Part shown: one piece after another, positions 27,555 to 37,709 of the stretch
How positions within the stretch are numbered: the stretch's first letter is position 1
Layout of the letters: each line of letters opens with the position of its first letter
From: an uncultured Muribaculum sp.
Lineage (GTDB): Bacteria > Bacteroidota > Bacteroidia > Bacteroidales > Muribaculaceae
Reading direction: 5' to 3'
Assembly (NCBI GenBank): GCA_910578785.1
Contig: CAJTSJ010000001.1
Location: forward strand, 150,612-214,611
Length of the DNA stretch: 64,000 nucleotides
Program-made: the position numbers and the translations under genes
Notes under the pieces: model-generated
What the model was told of the DNA's origin: nothing
Seen by the model: the letters and a program-made list of their open reading frames with translations, nothing else
Database searches by the model: none

Positions 27555-27563
27555 TAACTTTGC
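27555..27563 (+). promoter_or_regulatory. -7 promoter box of dnaB
   Basis: TAACTTTGC, 20 bases before the ATG at 27584. No convincing -33 TTTG. Confidence 0.6.
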
Positions 27564-27583
27564 GAAAAATAAGATATCAGACC

Positions 27584-29137
27584 ATGCCCGATAATAAACC
27601 GCAGTCCTACAGAGGACAAAATCAGAAAAAGCCGTCAATGTTCGAGACCGGAGGCCGCGTAATGCCCCAGGACAAGGAGGTGGAAGAGGCCGTACTCGGA
27701 GCGCTCATGCTCGAAAAGGACGCCTACACCACTGTCTGCGACATCCTGAAGCCGGAAAGCTTCTACGAGCCGAGCCACCAGTACATCTACGAAGCCATAC
27801 AGAATCTTGGAGCCGCCCAGAAGCCTATCGACATGCTCACCGTGGTCGAACAGCTCCGCCGCAACGAAAAGCTCGATGCCGTAGGCGGCCCTGTGGTCAT
27901 ATCGGAGCTTACGTCGAGAGTGCTCTCCGGCGCCAACGTCGAGTTCCATGCCCGAATCGTGGCTCAGAAATATCTCGCCCGCGAACTGATTTCGTTCGCC
28001 GCTTCGATTGAAGGCAAGGCGTTTGACGAGAGCAACGACGTCGACGACCTTCTGCAGGAGGCCGAAGGCGAACTGTTCAAGATATCGCAACGCAATGTAA
28101 AGAAGGACGTGACCCAGATTGACCCCGTCATCGGACAGGCCATCGACCAGATTCAGGTGGCGGCCAACCGCACATCGGGTCTAAGCGGACTGCAGACGGG
28201 CTACCACAAGCTCGACCAGCTGACTTCCGGCTGGCAACGCTCCGACCTCATCATTATCGCGGCTCGTCCGGCGATGGGTAAGACAGCGTTCGTGCTGTCC
28301 ATGGCCAAAAACATGGCCGTAAACTTCAACATACCGGTGGCCATATTCTCGCTCGAAATGTCCAACCTGCAGCTCGTCAACCGACTCATAAGCAACGTGT
28401 GTGAACTTGAAAGCCAGAAAATCAAGTCAGGACAGCTCACCTCGCTCGAATGGGACCAGCTGATGTCGCGTGTCAAGCACCTGTACAGCGCACCGATGTA
28501 CATCGACGACACCCCGTCACTCTCCATCTTTGAACTGCGCACCAAGGCCCGACGACTCGTCAGGGAACACCAGGTGGAGATAATAATCATCGACTACCTT
28601 CAGCTAATGAACGCTTCGGGCATGAAGTTCGGAAGCCGCGAACAGGAAGTAAGTATGATTTCACGCTCGTTGAAACAGCTCGCCAAAGAGTTGAACATCC
28701 CCATCATAGCCCTGTCGCAGCTGAACCGTTCGGTCGAATCACGACAGACCGGCGACGGAAAACGCCCGCAGTTGAGCGACCTTCGCGAATCGGGAGCTAT
28801 CGAGCAGGATGCCGACATCGTATGCTTCATCCACCGTCCGGAGTATTATACCAAGTCCGACCAGGACGCATCGGGCAACGACATACGCGGACTGGCCGAA
28901 TTCATCGTGGCAAAGCACCGTTCGGGTTCGGTCGACGACATCAAGATGCGGTTTAAGGCGCGATTCGCGCGATTCGAGAACTGGGAGGAAGAGGACAACT
29001 TCGAATTGTCGTCAACCGTCACCGTGGGCTCAAGACTGAATGCTATGGACGGCATAGCCGAACCGACGCAAAACCCGTTCAGCGGAGGAAGCGCGGACTT
29101 CCTGAAAGGACCCGGCGACGAACCGGCTCCATTCTGA
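27584..29137 (+). CDS. dnaB: Replicative DNA helicase DnaB
   Basis: A 517-residue hexameric helicase that unwinds DNA at replication forks. The N-terminal primase-interacting domain starts MPQDKEVEEAVLGALML (about residue 27). The RecA-like domain has Walker A RPAMGKTAF with Lys233, IIIIDYLQLM as Walker B, and SQLNRSVESR with the arginine finger nearby. No intein is present. The start at 27584 is used because an upstream in-frame codon overlaps the -7 box. The gene appears monocistronic. Confidence 0.97.
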   Translation: MPDNKPQSYRGQNQKKPSMFETGGRVMPQDKEVEEAVLGALMLEKDAYTTVCDILKPESFYEPSHQYIYEAIQNLGAAQKPIDMLTVVEQLRRNEKLDAVGGPVVISELTSRVLSGANVEFHARIVAQKYLARELISFAASIEGKAFDESNDVDDLLQEAEGELFKISQRNVKKDVTQIDPVIGQAIDQIQVAANRTSGLSGLQTGYHKLDQLTSGWQRSDLIIIAARPAMGKTAFVLSMAKNMAVNFNIPVAIFSLEMSNLQLVNRLISNVCELESQKIKSGQLTSLEWDQLMSRVKHLYSAPMYIDDTPSLSIFELRTKARRLVREHQVEIIIIDYLQLMNASGMKFGSREQEVSMISRSLKQLAKELNIPIIALSQLNRSVESRQTGDGKRPQLSDLRESGAIEQDADIVCFIHRPEYYTKSDQDASGNDIRGLAEFIVAKHRSGSVDDIKMRFKARFARFENWEEEDNFELSSTVTVGSRLNAMDGIAEPTQNPFSGGSADFLKGPGDEPAPF

Positions 29138-29259
29138 CACGACGCGCCGGACAGACAGAATCGACAAAAACGCCGAACAAACGAAATCTGACGTTGTTTT
29201 ATTCTATGAAAGCCTTCCAGATAAGGCCCGTAGAGTAACCATCTAAATGATTTGGCGTT

Positions 29260-29559
29260 ATGAAACCATATTTTGAGGAAACAATAAAGGAATCGACCCC
29301 CTCGCTGATTGTATTTGTCAGTGCGGCCGGTCAGGATGCCGTAGAAGTCAAGTATCTAACCGAGGAACTTCAGGCCAAATATGCAGGTAAAGTCAATATT
29401 CAGCGTGTAGACGTGTCGTTCAATCATAAGATTGCTGAGAAGTACCGTATCCACGAGTATCCCACATGGGTTCTATTCAAGAAAAATGAAGAGCTGATGC
29501 GTGAAAGCAACCGCAAGACCGTGACTGAGCTTTCCGAAATGATTGAACGTGCGCTTTAA
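29260..29559 (+). CDS. Thioredoxin-fold protein lacking the CXXC motif
   Basis: A 99-residue cytosolic protein with thioredoxin topology. Strand SLIVFVSA leads to AAGQ where a CXXC would be, then VNIQRVDVSFN, then the cis-Pro motif YPTWVLF. The protein has no Cys, so it cannot act as a dithiol oxidoreductase. A binding or chaperone-like role is possible but unproven. It stands between dnaB and lon with its own strong terminator. The fold call rests on the cis-Pro region and length. Confidence 0.7.
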   Translation: MKPYFEETIKESTPSLIVFVSAAGQDAVEVKYLTEELQAKYAGKVNIQRVDVSFNHKIAEKYRIHEYPTWVLFKKNEELMRESNRKTVTELSEMIERAL

Positions 29560-29590
29560 ACCCCGTTCAGACTCCATGCCATAAGACATC

Positions 29591-29630
29591 AATCTCCTGA
29601 CGCATCGCTCGATGCGTCAGGAGATTTTAT
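29591..29630 (+). terminator. Terminator of the thioredoxin-fold gene
   Basis: A 16-bp perfect stem (29591-29606 with 29611-29626), 4-base loop, then TTTATATTTT. Confidence 0.88.
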
Positions 29631-29656
29631 ATTTTCAGACTTGTGCCAGGAGGCGA

Positions 29657-32086
29657 TTACAGCTCCATCGGGTTTTCGACCTTTTCAGGGAGCAGGGCAA
29701 AGTCGATGACCTCCATTACGGTGTCAACAAAGTGAAATGCCAGGCCGTCGATATAGATAGCCTCTATGTCGTCGATGTCCTTGCGGTTTTCGGTCGACAG
29801 GACTATGTCGGTAATTCCGGCACGCTTGGCGGCCAGAATCTTCTCCTTTATGCCACCCACCGGAAGCACCTTGCCGCGGAGCGTAATCTCCCCGGTCATA
29901 GCCACGCACGGGCGGACGCGACGCTGGGTAAATGCCGACACCATGGACGTGGCCATTGTGATGCCGGCCGACGGGCCGTCCTTCGGAATGGCACCTTCGG
30001 GCACATGCAGATGAAGCTGATACTTCTCGAAAAGCTCTTCGCTTATGCCTAATTCGCCGGCATGGCTCTTGATATACTGAAGCGCTATGGCGGCCGACTC
30101 CTTCATGACATTTCCAAGATTGCCGGTAAGAGTCAGTTTGTCGCCCTTGCTCTTCGACAGCGACGACTCGATGTAAAGAATCTCGCCGCCGACGGCGGTC
30201 CATGCAAGCCCGGTGACCACTCCGGCAAAACGGTTGCCCTCGTAGCGGTCCTTGGTATACTTGACCACGCCGAGCATCTCCTTCAGGTGCTCGGGCTGAA
30301 TCAGCTTCGGGAACTCAATACCCTGCACTTTAGCGAGTATGGCCTTGCGGATAAGCTTGGCTATCTCCTTTTCAAGCTGGCGCACACCGCTTTCCGATGT
30401 ATAGCTCTCGATGATGACGGCTATGGCATCTTCCGACACAGCAAACTCATCGGCCGAAAGGTTGTTTTCGGAAAGAAGCTTCGGTATGATGTGGCGCACG
30501 GCTATCTGTACCTTCTCTTCAAGCAAGTAACCTGACAGGTCGATTATCTCCATTCGGTCGAGCAGAGGCTGCGACAGTGTCGACAGCGTGTTGGCCGTAG
30601 CGATGAAGAGCACTTTCGACAGGTCGTAGTCTACATCTATATAGTTATCGTGGAAGCGGCAGTTCTGTTCGGGATCGAGCACTTCGAGCAACGCGGCCGA
30701 AGGATCGCCCTTGAAGTCGGAGCCTATCTTATCGACCTCGTCGAGAAGCAGCACCGGATTGGACGTTCCGGCACGCTTGACAGCGTCGATGATACGTCCG
30801 GGCATAGCTCCGATATATGTGCGTCGGTGTCCACGGATTTCGGCCTCGTCATGCAGACCGCCGAGCGACACACGCTGATAGTTACGTCCGAGCGCATCGG
30901 CCACCGAACGGCCAAGCGATGTCTTGCCCACTCCCGGGGGGCCCACCAGACAGAGTATCGGCGACTTCCCATCAGGATTGTTCATCAGCACGGCTATCTG
31001 TTCGAGTATGCGCTCCTTGACCTTCTTCAGGCCATAGTGCTTCGAGTCGAGAATCTCGCGAGCAAGCGAGAAGTCGGCATTCAGGTCGGAATACGTCTGC
31101 CACGGCAGGTCGAGCAATGTCTCAAGGTAGGAATACTGCACCGAATATTCCGGACTCTGCGGATTGAGGCGGCTCAGCTTTTCAACCTCCTTGTTGAACA
31201 CCTTTCGTGCGGCCTCGGTAAAGCTTACGGTCTCGCCGCGCTTGCGCATGGCCTCGACCTCATCCTGATCGTCGCCGTAAAGTTCATTCTTGATGGCCTC
31301 CATCTGGCCCTGCAGAAACGCCTGGCGCTGGTTCTGCTCGAAATTGCGGCGGGCGTTTGACTGTATCTCCTCGGCCACCTTCATCATCTGCTCCTGCTCG
31401 GTGAGATGTTCGAGAAGCTTGTTGGCGCGCATCTTCAGATGGTCCTCGACGAGAAGCGACATCTTGACTTCGACCGAAAACGGCGACTGGGTACATATAA
31501 AGTTGACCAAGTCAACCGTCAAAGGGAAATTCTTCAGATTCATCAGAAAATCCTGGGCGGCGTCGACATTCTCGGCCATCTTGACAGTCAGGTCGCGTAT
31601 GGCGGTCAGAACTCCATTGAAATTCTTATCGTTCTTGCGCGGCTTGGTCTCCTTGACCGGCGACACGCGGGCCACCAGCGGAAACTCCTCGCCGTAATGG
31701 CCTGATTCACCGGGTCCGAGCACGCAGACTTTCTCACGCGCACGCACGATGGCGGTGTGGCTTCCGTCAGGCAAATCAAACACCTTAAGCACGTCGGCCA
31801 CAACCCCGTAGTCATACAGGCGGTCGAGTGTAGGATTGTCATCATCGGCATCGAGCTGACACACCACCCCTATGGGTATCTGGCTGTCGGCTGCGCGCTG
31901 GGCTGTCAGTTGCGAATTGACGCGCACCAGCGAAATCGGAATGGTGGTTCCGGGAAACAACACCAGATTACGGGTGGCCAATATGGGCAATGCCTCATAG
32001 TCCGGAGCTGTTGATATACGGTTTGGGGTCAGGTCAATCTGGCCCAATGATATAATCTTATGGGTTTCTGAATTTGAATTGCTCAT
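29657..32086 (-). CDS. lon: ATP-dependent protease Lon
   Basis: An 809-residue AAA+ protease degrading misfolded and regulatory proteins in the cytosol. The N-terminal LON substrate-binding domain spans about 30-240. The coiled-coil and AAA domain has Walker A GPPGVGKT. The C-terminal peptidase domain carries the catalytic Ser706 in KDGPSAGIT, with the catalytic Lys about 41 residues later in GGIKEK. Length is normal for bacterial LonA. It follows thrC on the same strand after a gap of about 67 bases but is likely a separate unit. Confidence 0.97.
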   Translation of the reverse strand: MSNSNSETHKIISLGQIDLTPNRISTAPDYEALPILATRNLVLFPGTTIPISLVRVNSQLTAQRAADSQIPIGVVCQLDADDDNPTLDRLYDYGVVADVLKVFDLPDGSHTAIVRAREKVCVLGPGESGHYGEEFPLVARVSPVKETKPRKNDKNFNGVLTAIRDLTVKMAENVDAAQDFLMNLKNFPLTVDLVNFICTQSPFSVEVKMSLLVEDHLKMRANKLLEHLTEQEQMMKVAEEIQSNARRNFEQNQRQAFLQGQMEAIKNELYGDDQDEVEAMRKRGETVSFTEAARKVFNKEVEKLSRLNPQSPEYSVQYSYLETLLDLPWQTYSDLNADFSLAREILDSKHYGLKKVKERILEQIAVLMNNPDGKSPILCLVGPPGVGKTSLGRSVADALGRNYQRVSLGGLHDEAEIRGHRRTYIGAMPGRIIDAVKRAGTSNPVLLLDEVDKIGSDFKGDPSAALLEVLDPEQNCRFHDNYIDVDYDLSKVLFIATANTLSTLSQPLLDRMEIIDLSGYLLEEKVQIAVRHIIPKLLSENNLSADEFAVSEDAIAVIIESYTSESGVRQLEKEIAKLIRKAILAKVQGIEFPKLIQPEHLKEMLGVVKYTKDRYEGNRFAGVVTGLAWTAVGGEILYIESSLSKSKGDKLTLTGNLGNVMKESAAIALQYIKSHAGELGISEELFEKYQLHLHVPEGAIPKDGPSAGITMATSMVSAFTQRRVRPCVAMTGEITLRGKVLPVGGIKEKILAAKRAGITDIVLSTENRKDIDDIEAIYIDGLAFHFVDTVMEVIDFALLPEKVENPMEL

Positions 32087-32153
32087 CTATTACTATATTG
32101 TACATTGTCTATATAACAAACAGCGTGCCAAAGTCAGACCGACGGCTCAAAAG

Positions 32154-33464
32154 TCAGTCGCAGGCAAGAAGATATTTCTTGAATGCCGGATAAAGCGCAG
32201 ACATCTTGACGACACGCTTCTCGCCAGAAAGGAACGCCGACAGACGTTTGGGCACCGGCACGTTTTTACCGATGACGCTCTCGACCGTCTCCTTGAATTT
32301 GGCGGGATGGGCCGTCTCAAGAAACACTCCGGTCTCGCCCGGATTCAGATGTTCCTGCAATGCACGGTAAGCCACAGCTCCATGCGGGTCAAGCAGATAG
32401 CCCGAACGGTCATACTCCTCCTTTATCGTGCGGCGTATGGTGTCGTCGTCGTAGGTGCATCCGCTTATATCGGTGCAGATGCGTTCATGCGAGTTGCCGT
32501 AAAGGTCCAGGATTCTCGCAAAATTCGACGGGTCGCCCACATCCATGGCATTGGCTATAGTCGGAACCGACGGACGAGGCGTATAAGTGCCGGTAGCCAG
32601 ATACTGGAAGAACACGTCGTTGCGGTTGTTGGCGGCGATGAACCGCTTAATCGGCAACCCCATGCGCTTGGCTATCAATGCCGAACATATATTGCCGAAA
32701 TTGCCGCTCGGCACTGCCACGACCACGTTCTTCATGTCAACGCCGTCACGCATAAGCTGCGCATAGGCATGGTAGTAGTAGAACATCTGCGGCAGGAAAC
32801 GCGCCACATTGATTGAATTGGCCGACGTAAGATAGAGCTTCGACGACACCTCCTGGTCGGAAAAGGCGGCCTTGACCATTGCCTGACAGTCGTCGAAAGT
32901 TCCGTCCACCTCCAGGGCGGTGATGTTGTTGCCGAGCGTTGTGAACTGCGCCTCTTGAATCGGGCTGACCTTGCCCTTGGGGTAAAGGACATGCACATGC
33001 ACTCCGGGCACGTTCAAGAATCCATTGGCCACAGCACTGCCCGTATCGCCGGATGTGGCAACGAGCACGTGGATAGTGCGGTCCGCCGACCCGCGCTTAT
33101 TGAAATAAGCCAGCATACGCGCCATAAACCTTGCACCCACATCCTTAAAAGCCAGCGTTGGGCCGTGGAACAGTTCAAGCGAATACTTGTCGTCGGCAAC
33201 CTTGACAAGCGGTATGTCAAAATTCAGAGTCTCGTCAATCAGACTTTTCAGCGAAGCCGACTCCATATCCTCGCCAAACAGAGTGTTGGCCACGACATAG
33301 GCTATGTCCTGCAGCGACATCTCGCCAATGTGCTTGAAGAACGCCGTCGGAATCGAGGGTATGCGTTCAGGCATATACAGCCCCCTGTCAGGGGCAAGAC
33401 CTTTGATTATGGCATCCTTGAGCGTGACCAGCTCCGCATTATGGTTAGTACTGTAATATTTCAT
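32154..33464 (-). CDS. thrC: Threonine synthase
   Basis: A 436-residue PLP enzyme converting O-phosphohomoserine to threonine. The PLP lysine is Lys107 in LAFKDVGA. VATSGDTGSAV binds the cofactor phosphate, and the N-terminus MKYYSTNHNAELVTLKDAI is typical of the ThrC family. It is the last gene of the operon thrA-apgM-thrC, 27 bases after the apgM-like gene. Confidence 0.96.
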   Translation of the reverse strand: MKYYSTNHNAELVTLKDAIIKGLAPDRGLYMPERIPSIPTAFFKHIGEMSLQDIAYVVANTLFGEDMESASLKSLIDETLNFDIPLVKVADDKYSLELFHGPTLAFKDVGARFMARMLAYFNKRGSADRTIHVLVATSGDTGSAVANGFLNVPGVHVHVLYPKGKVSPIQEAQFTTLGNNITALEVDGTFDDCQAMVKAAFSDQEVSSKLYLTSANSINVARFLPQMFYYYHAYAQLMRDGVDMKNVVVAVPSGNFGNICSALIAKRMGLPIKRFIAANNRNDVFFQYLATGTYTPRPSVPTIANAMDVGDPSNFARILDLYGNSHERICTDISGCTYDDDTIRRTIKEEYDRSGYLLDPHGAVAYRALQEHLNPGETGVFLETAHPAKFKETVESVIGKNVPVPKRLSAFLSGEKRVVKMSALYPAFKKYLLACD

Positions 33465-33491
33465 CCGTATAACTACATTATCATTATATCA

Positions 33492-34703
33492 TCATGGCTT
33501 CAGAAACTCTTTTATGAAAGAGTCTCCTTCCATAAATCCGTAAATGCCATTGACGGCCGCGCGTTCCGAGAACTCAGTCACAGCATCAGGCTCGGCACCT
33601 CTGCGCCAGATTACAAACGGCACCGGATCAGAGGTGTGGGTCCGCAGCGCACATGGCGTCGGATGGTCGGGCAACAATGCCACGGCCACATCCTCGCCGC
33701 TCTCGTCGACAGCCTCCATCAGAGGCTTCAGCACACGGTGGTCAAGATTCTCGATAGTGCGTATCTTCAACGGCACATCGCCGTCGTGTCCGGCCTCATC
33801 GCTGGCCTCGACGTGCAGAAACACGAAGTCGGCACCTCCGCGAAGCGCGTCTACGGCGGCCTGCACCTTGCCCTCGTAGTCGGTGTCGTAAAGCCCGGTG
33901 GCGCCGGGTACTTTTATCTGCTTTAGTCCGGCATAGACACCTATGCCGAATATCAGGTCGACAGCGGAAATGACGACTCCCGAACGTACCGGATAGTTTT
34001 CGCTCATCGGCACCATCTTCGGACGACAGCCCGGCGACCACGGCCAGATGCTGTTGGCCGGCTCCTTTCCCTCGGCCATGCGGCGGACATTGACCGGATG
34101 ACCCGCCAATATGCGCTGCGACTCAAGTATCAGGTCGTTTATGAGCGAAGCTGTCGGTTCAGCTTCCGGCACAAGAGCCTTTACGAGCTTGTCCTCGAAC
34201 CCGGCTCCGGGCACGTCGTGCGGAGGGGTGCAGTCTATGCGCTTGTCGCCGCCCTTTATCAGCAGCAGGCAACGGTAGGACACACCGGTGTAGAAGCGCA
34301 CCGTGTCGCTTCCAAGCCGGTCGTTAAGAGTTCGTATAAGTTCATCGGCCTCTTCGGTGGATATGTGTCCGCCCGAATGGTTTTTGATGATGCCGTCCTC
34401 TATGGTCAGCAGATTGCACCGCATCGCCATCCATCCCTCAGGCACATCAACACCCATACTTGCGGCCTCAAGCACACCGCGCCCTTCATAGACATTAGGC
34501 ACATCGTAGCCCAGCACGGCCATGTTGGCGACTTCGCTTCCTGGATGCATACCGTCGGCCACAGTCTTGAACAGGCCGTTGCGCCCCTCGCGGGCCAGCC
34601 GGTCCATGACCGGTGTGTCGGCGGCTTCAAGCGGTGTCTTTCCGCCAAGCGAGTCTATCGGCTCGTCGGCCATGCCGTCGCCAAGCACTATAATATATTT
34701 CAT
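33492..34703 (-). CDS. ApgM-type cofactor-independent phosphoglycerate mutase homologue, proposed homoserine kinase
   Basis: A 403-residue alkaline-phosphatase-superfamily protein. MKYIIVLGDGMADEPIDSLGGKTPLE supplies the first metal site, NHSGGHISTEEA lies in the mid region, and HVEASDEAGHDGD with LPDHPTPC supplies the rest. By sequence it is the archaeal-type phosphoglycerate mutase family. Its position between the fused aspartokinase/homoserine dehydrogenase and threonine synthase, with no thrB nearby, matches the subfamily described as a proposed homoserine kinase. That activity would fill the missing step. The start at 34703 avoids a longer N-terminus overlapping the thrA stop. Confidence 0.85.
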   Translation of the reverse strand: MKYIIVLGDGMADEPIDSLGGKTPLEAADTPVMDRLAREGRNGLFKTVADGMHPGSEVANMAVLGYDVPNVYEGRGVLEAASMGVDVPEGWMAMRCNLLTIEDGIIKNHSGGHISTEEADELIRTLNDRLGSDTVRFYTGVSYRCLLLIKGGDKRIDCTPPHDVPGAGFEDKLVKALVPEAEPTASLINDLILESQRILAGHPVNVRRMAEGKEPANSIWPWSPGCRPKMVPMSENYPVRSGVVISAVDLIFGIGVYAGLKQIKVPGATGLYDTDYEGKVQAAVDALRGGADFVFLHVEASDEAGHDGDVPLKIRTIENLDHRVLKPLMEAVDESGEDVAVALLPDHPTPCALRTHTSDPVPFVIWRRGAEPDAVTEFSERAAVNGIYGFMEGDSFIKEFLKP

Positions 34704-34735
34704 ACTCTGTTCCAATAAAGATAAAGACTTGACAT

Positions 34736-37171
34736 TCAACGTATATTGGCTATACTTATTATATCTGAGAACACACCTGCGGCAGTCACTTCCGCGCCGG
34801 CTCCATAACCTTTGATAGCCATCGGGTATTCCTTATAGCGCTCAGTCGTAATCAGAATCACGTTGTTGCTTTCCTCGAGATGGTAGAACGGATGCGAAGC
34901 ATCGACCATCTTCAGGCCGACGCTTACCGACCCGTTGTCGAGAGTAGCCACAAACCTGAAATGCCTGCCCTGTGCCTCGGCCTCGGCGCGCCACTTCTCA
35001 AAGTCGGCGTCCATGCCGCGCACACTTTCGAAGAACGAATCTATATCGCCGTCAAAGCATTCCTTTGGCAGAAACAAATCAGTCTTAACGTCGGACTGCT
35101 CCACCTGATAGCCTGCCTCGCGGGCCAGAATGACTATCTTGCGTATCACATCCTTGCCGCTTAGGTCGTTGCGCGGATCAGGCTCGCTGTATCCGGCCTC
35201 CTGCGCCATTTTTATGGCCCGGCTCATAGGCACTTCTGGGCTAAGGACATTGAAAATATAGTTGAGCGTGCCGCTGAGCACCGCCTCGATCTTAAGGATG
35301 CGGTCGCCCGAATTTATCAGATTGTTGATGGTGTTGATTATTGGCAGTCCGGCTCCGACATTGGTCTCGAACAGGAACTTGACATCCTTCTTGTGGGCTA
35401 TGTGCTTTAGGCGCGCATAGTCGGAATAGTCGCCCGAAGCGGCTATCTTGTTTGCCGCCACGACATTGACGTTGCGGCTCAGCAGGTCGTAATACAGCGA
35501 CGATATTTCCGGACTCGCCGTACAGTCGACAAAAACGGAGTTAAAAATGTTCATTCCGATCACTCCCTTGCGGAGATTCTCGGCATTGGTAGGCACCGAC
35601 GATGCCTCCAGGCGGTCGGCGAACTCGTTGAAGTCTATCCCCTCGCGGTCAAACACACAGTTGCGCGAGTTGGCCAGACCTACGAGACGAAGACGCAGGG
35701 CCTTGTTGTCCAGCAGTTTTTCCTGTTGGGCGTGGATTTGCGCCAGCAAACGGCGCCCCACATTACCAAGTCCGACAACAAACAGGTTTAAGATCTGCGT
35801 GTCAGATAAGAAAAAACTGTCGTGGATTACGTTAAGAGCCTTGCGGAGATCCTTATGCTCGATGACAAAGGATATGTTGGTCTCCGATGCGCCCTGGGCG
35901 CAGGCAATCACACTGATGCCGTTGCGTCCAAGTGTATTGAAGAGCTTACCGGCGATACCGGTGGCATGCTTCATGTTTTCACCCACGATGGCCACGGTGG
36001 CCAGGTCGGGTTCGGCGATTATATCGGTCAGCGTACCGGCCAGAAGCTCGGCCGCAAACTCTTCGTTGAGCACTTTTATGGCATGGGGAGCGTCGACATT
36101 GCGCACAGCAAACGATGTATTGTTCTCGCTGGCGGCCTGGCTGACCATGAACACGGATATACCGTTCTTGGCAAGCGAGTTGAAGATGCGCGAATTCACA
36201 CCTATCACTCCCACCATACCGAGTCCGACAACGGTGATGAGACACGTGTCGTTAATCGACGAGATACCCTTGATGGCCTTTTCGCCGTCGTTCTGAGGCT
36301 CGTCGCTGATGAGTGTGCCGGGAGCCTCGGGGTTGAACGTGTTCTTAATCAGAATGGGGATGTTCTTATGGAACACCGGATAGATGGTCGGCGGATAGAT
36401 GACCTTGGCGCCGAAGTTGCACAGCTCCATCGCTTCCGTGAACGACAGGCGGTCGATGACCAACGCACCGCTGATGACACGCGGGTCGGCAGTCATAAAG
36501 CCGTCTACGTCTGTCCATATTTCAAGCACTCGGGCGTCAAGAGCGGCGGCGAGTATGGCGGCGGTGTAATCCGAGCCTCCTCGGCCGAGATTGGTGACAT
36601 TGCCTTCGGCATCGCTTGAGATGAAGCCCGGCACCACGGTTACTTTCGACTCGAGATGGTCGAAAGCGGCGTGAATCAGAGGCTGGGTCGCGTCGTTGTC
36701 AAGTATATGTTTGTCCCACTTCTTTACAGTCTTAATGAAACTGCGGCTGTCGAGATGCACCGCACCGCTGATGACGTGCGACACGATCACCGACGATATG
36801 CGTTCGCCGTAGCTCACCACTATGTCAAGGGTGCGGTCGCTAAGGTCCTTTATCAGGCTCACGCCACGATAGATGTTGCCGAGTTCTTCAAGCAACGGAT
36901 TCACTATCGAAAGGACCTCAAGCTGATCGGAGGACGGAACCACGCCCTCTATCACCTTGCGATGGCGGTCGACTATGCGCGCATAGCTTTCAAGGTGCGC
37001 TATGTCGCCCTTGGCCGCCAGCTTAGCAGTATTAATCAGCTGGTCGGTGATTCCGCCCAGGGCCGACACCACAACGATGACCGGCTCGTCGCAGGCCTCG
37101 ACTATGGCCTTGACACTGCGCAGACTCTCTACAGTACCAACAGATGTTCCACCAAATTTAAGTACTTTCAT
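34736..37171 (-). CDS. thrA: Bifunctional aspartokinase / homoserine dehydrogenase
   Basis: An 811-residue fusion catalysing the first and third steps from aspartate to homoserine. The aspartokinase domain begins MKVLKFGGTSVGTVESL. The central ACT pair (about 310-460) includes VSQAASENNTSFAV and CAQGASETNISFVI, typical of allosteric sites. The homoserine dehydrogenase domain starts near 465 with VVGLGNVGRRLL, and its catalytic region contains GLPIINTINNL and LSGTLNYIFN. It heads an operon with the apgM-like gene and thrC. No threonine attenuator peptide is evident upstream. Confidence 0.97.
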   Translation of the reverse strand: MKVLKFGGTSVGTVESLRSVKAIVEACDEPVIVVVSALGGITDQLINTAKLAAKGDIAHLESYARIVDRHRKVIEGVVPSSDQLEVLSIVNPLLEELGNIYRGVSLIKDLSDRTLDIVVSYGERISSVIVSHVISGAVHLDSRSFIKTVKKWDKHILDNDATQPLIHAAFDHLESKVTVVPGFISSDAEGNVTNLGRGGSDYTAAILAAALDARVLEIWTDVDGFMTADPRVISGALVIDRLSFTEAMELCNFGAKVIYPPTIYPVFHKNIPILIKNTFNPEAPGTLISDEPQNDGEKAIKGISSINDTCLITVVGLGMVGVIGVNSRIFNSLAKNGISVFMVSQAASENNTSFAVRNVDAPHAIKVLNEEFAAELLAGTLTDIIAEPDLATVAIVGENMKHATGIAGKLFNTLGRNGISVIACAQGASETNISFVIEHKDLRKALNVIHDSFFLSDTQILNLFVVGLGNVGRRLLAQIHAQQEKLLDNKALRLRLVGLANSRNCVFDREGIDFNEFADRLEASSVPTNAENLRKGVIGMNIFNSVFVDCTASPEISSLYYDLLSRNVNVVAANKIAASGDYSDYARLKHIAHKKDVKFLFETNVGAGLPIINTINNLINSGDRILKIEAVLSGTLNYIFNVLSPEVPMSRAIKMAQEAGYSEPDPRNDLSGKDVIRKIVILAREAGYQVEQSDVKTDLFLPKECFDGDIDSFFESVRGMDADFEKWRAEAEAQGRHFRFVATLDNGSVSVGLKMVDASHPFYHLEESNNVILITTERYKEYPMAIKGYGAGAEVTAAGVFSDIISIANIR

Positions 37172-37295
37172 TTCTATATTGTCAGAGATTGTCTAAATGT
37201 ATATCAGATTTTTTCGCGAAGTTACTCAAAATGCACGGATTAAAACAGTGAAAGAAACTAAAATAGCTCCCTTCGTGCCCTCTTCAGGCATTTTT

Positions 37296-37709
37296 TCAGA
37301 ATTTACGGCATGTCACCACCGAATAGTCCGACTCGATGACCAGATTTTCCTTGCTCAGATGCTTCACTGCAAATGTGGTCACGGCCGAATTCAGGCCCCA
37401 TGCCGACAGGAAGGAGGCATCCTCTACCAGAGGGAAGTCAAGGGTCATCGTCTTCTCGTCGTACTTCATGTTGCCGACTACCGCGCCGGGCGAGCCATGA
37501 ACCTGACGCAGGTGCACCGTATGTAGGTTAAACGAATAGTATATCTGCTTGGACTTTACGTTATCGACATGTCCGTCAGACAGATACTCGATGGTCAGCA
37601 CCTGCCACTGCCCGTCAAGGTCGCCGTTGATATAATGTTTGCGGCAACCTGACAGCACCGACATGGCGGCTACTGCGGCCAGCATGGCCAATATCTTGAT
37701 TATCTTCAT
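37296..37709 (-). CDS. Small lipoprotein, lipocalin-like
   Basis: A 137-residue protein with a type II signal peptide (VLSGC, lipidated Cys22). The mature part begins with a GQWQVLTIEYL segment and alternates beta strands, recalling Bacteroidales lipocalin-like lipoproteins; this is inference from pattern. Its ATG overlaps the stop of the Wzi-like gene by four bases (37706-37709), so the two are translationally coupled and probably act together at the outer membrane. Confidence 0.75.
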   Translation of the reverse strand: MKIIKILAMLAAVAAMSVLSGCRKHYINGDLDGQWQVLTIEYLSDGHVDNVKSKQIYYSFNLHTVHLRQVHGSPGAVVGNMKYDEKTMTLDFPLVEDASFLSAWGLNSAVTTFAVKHLSKENLVIESDYSVVTCRKF

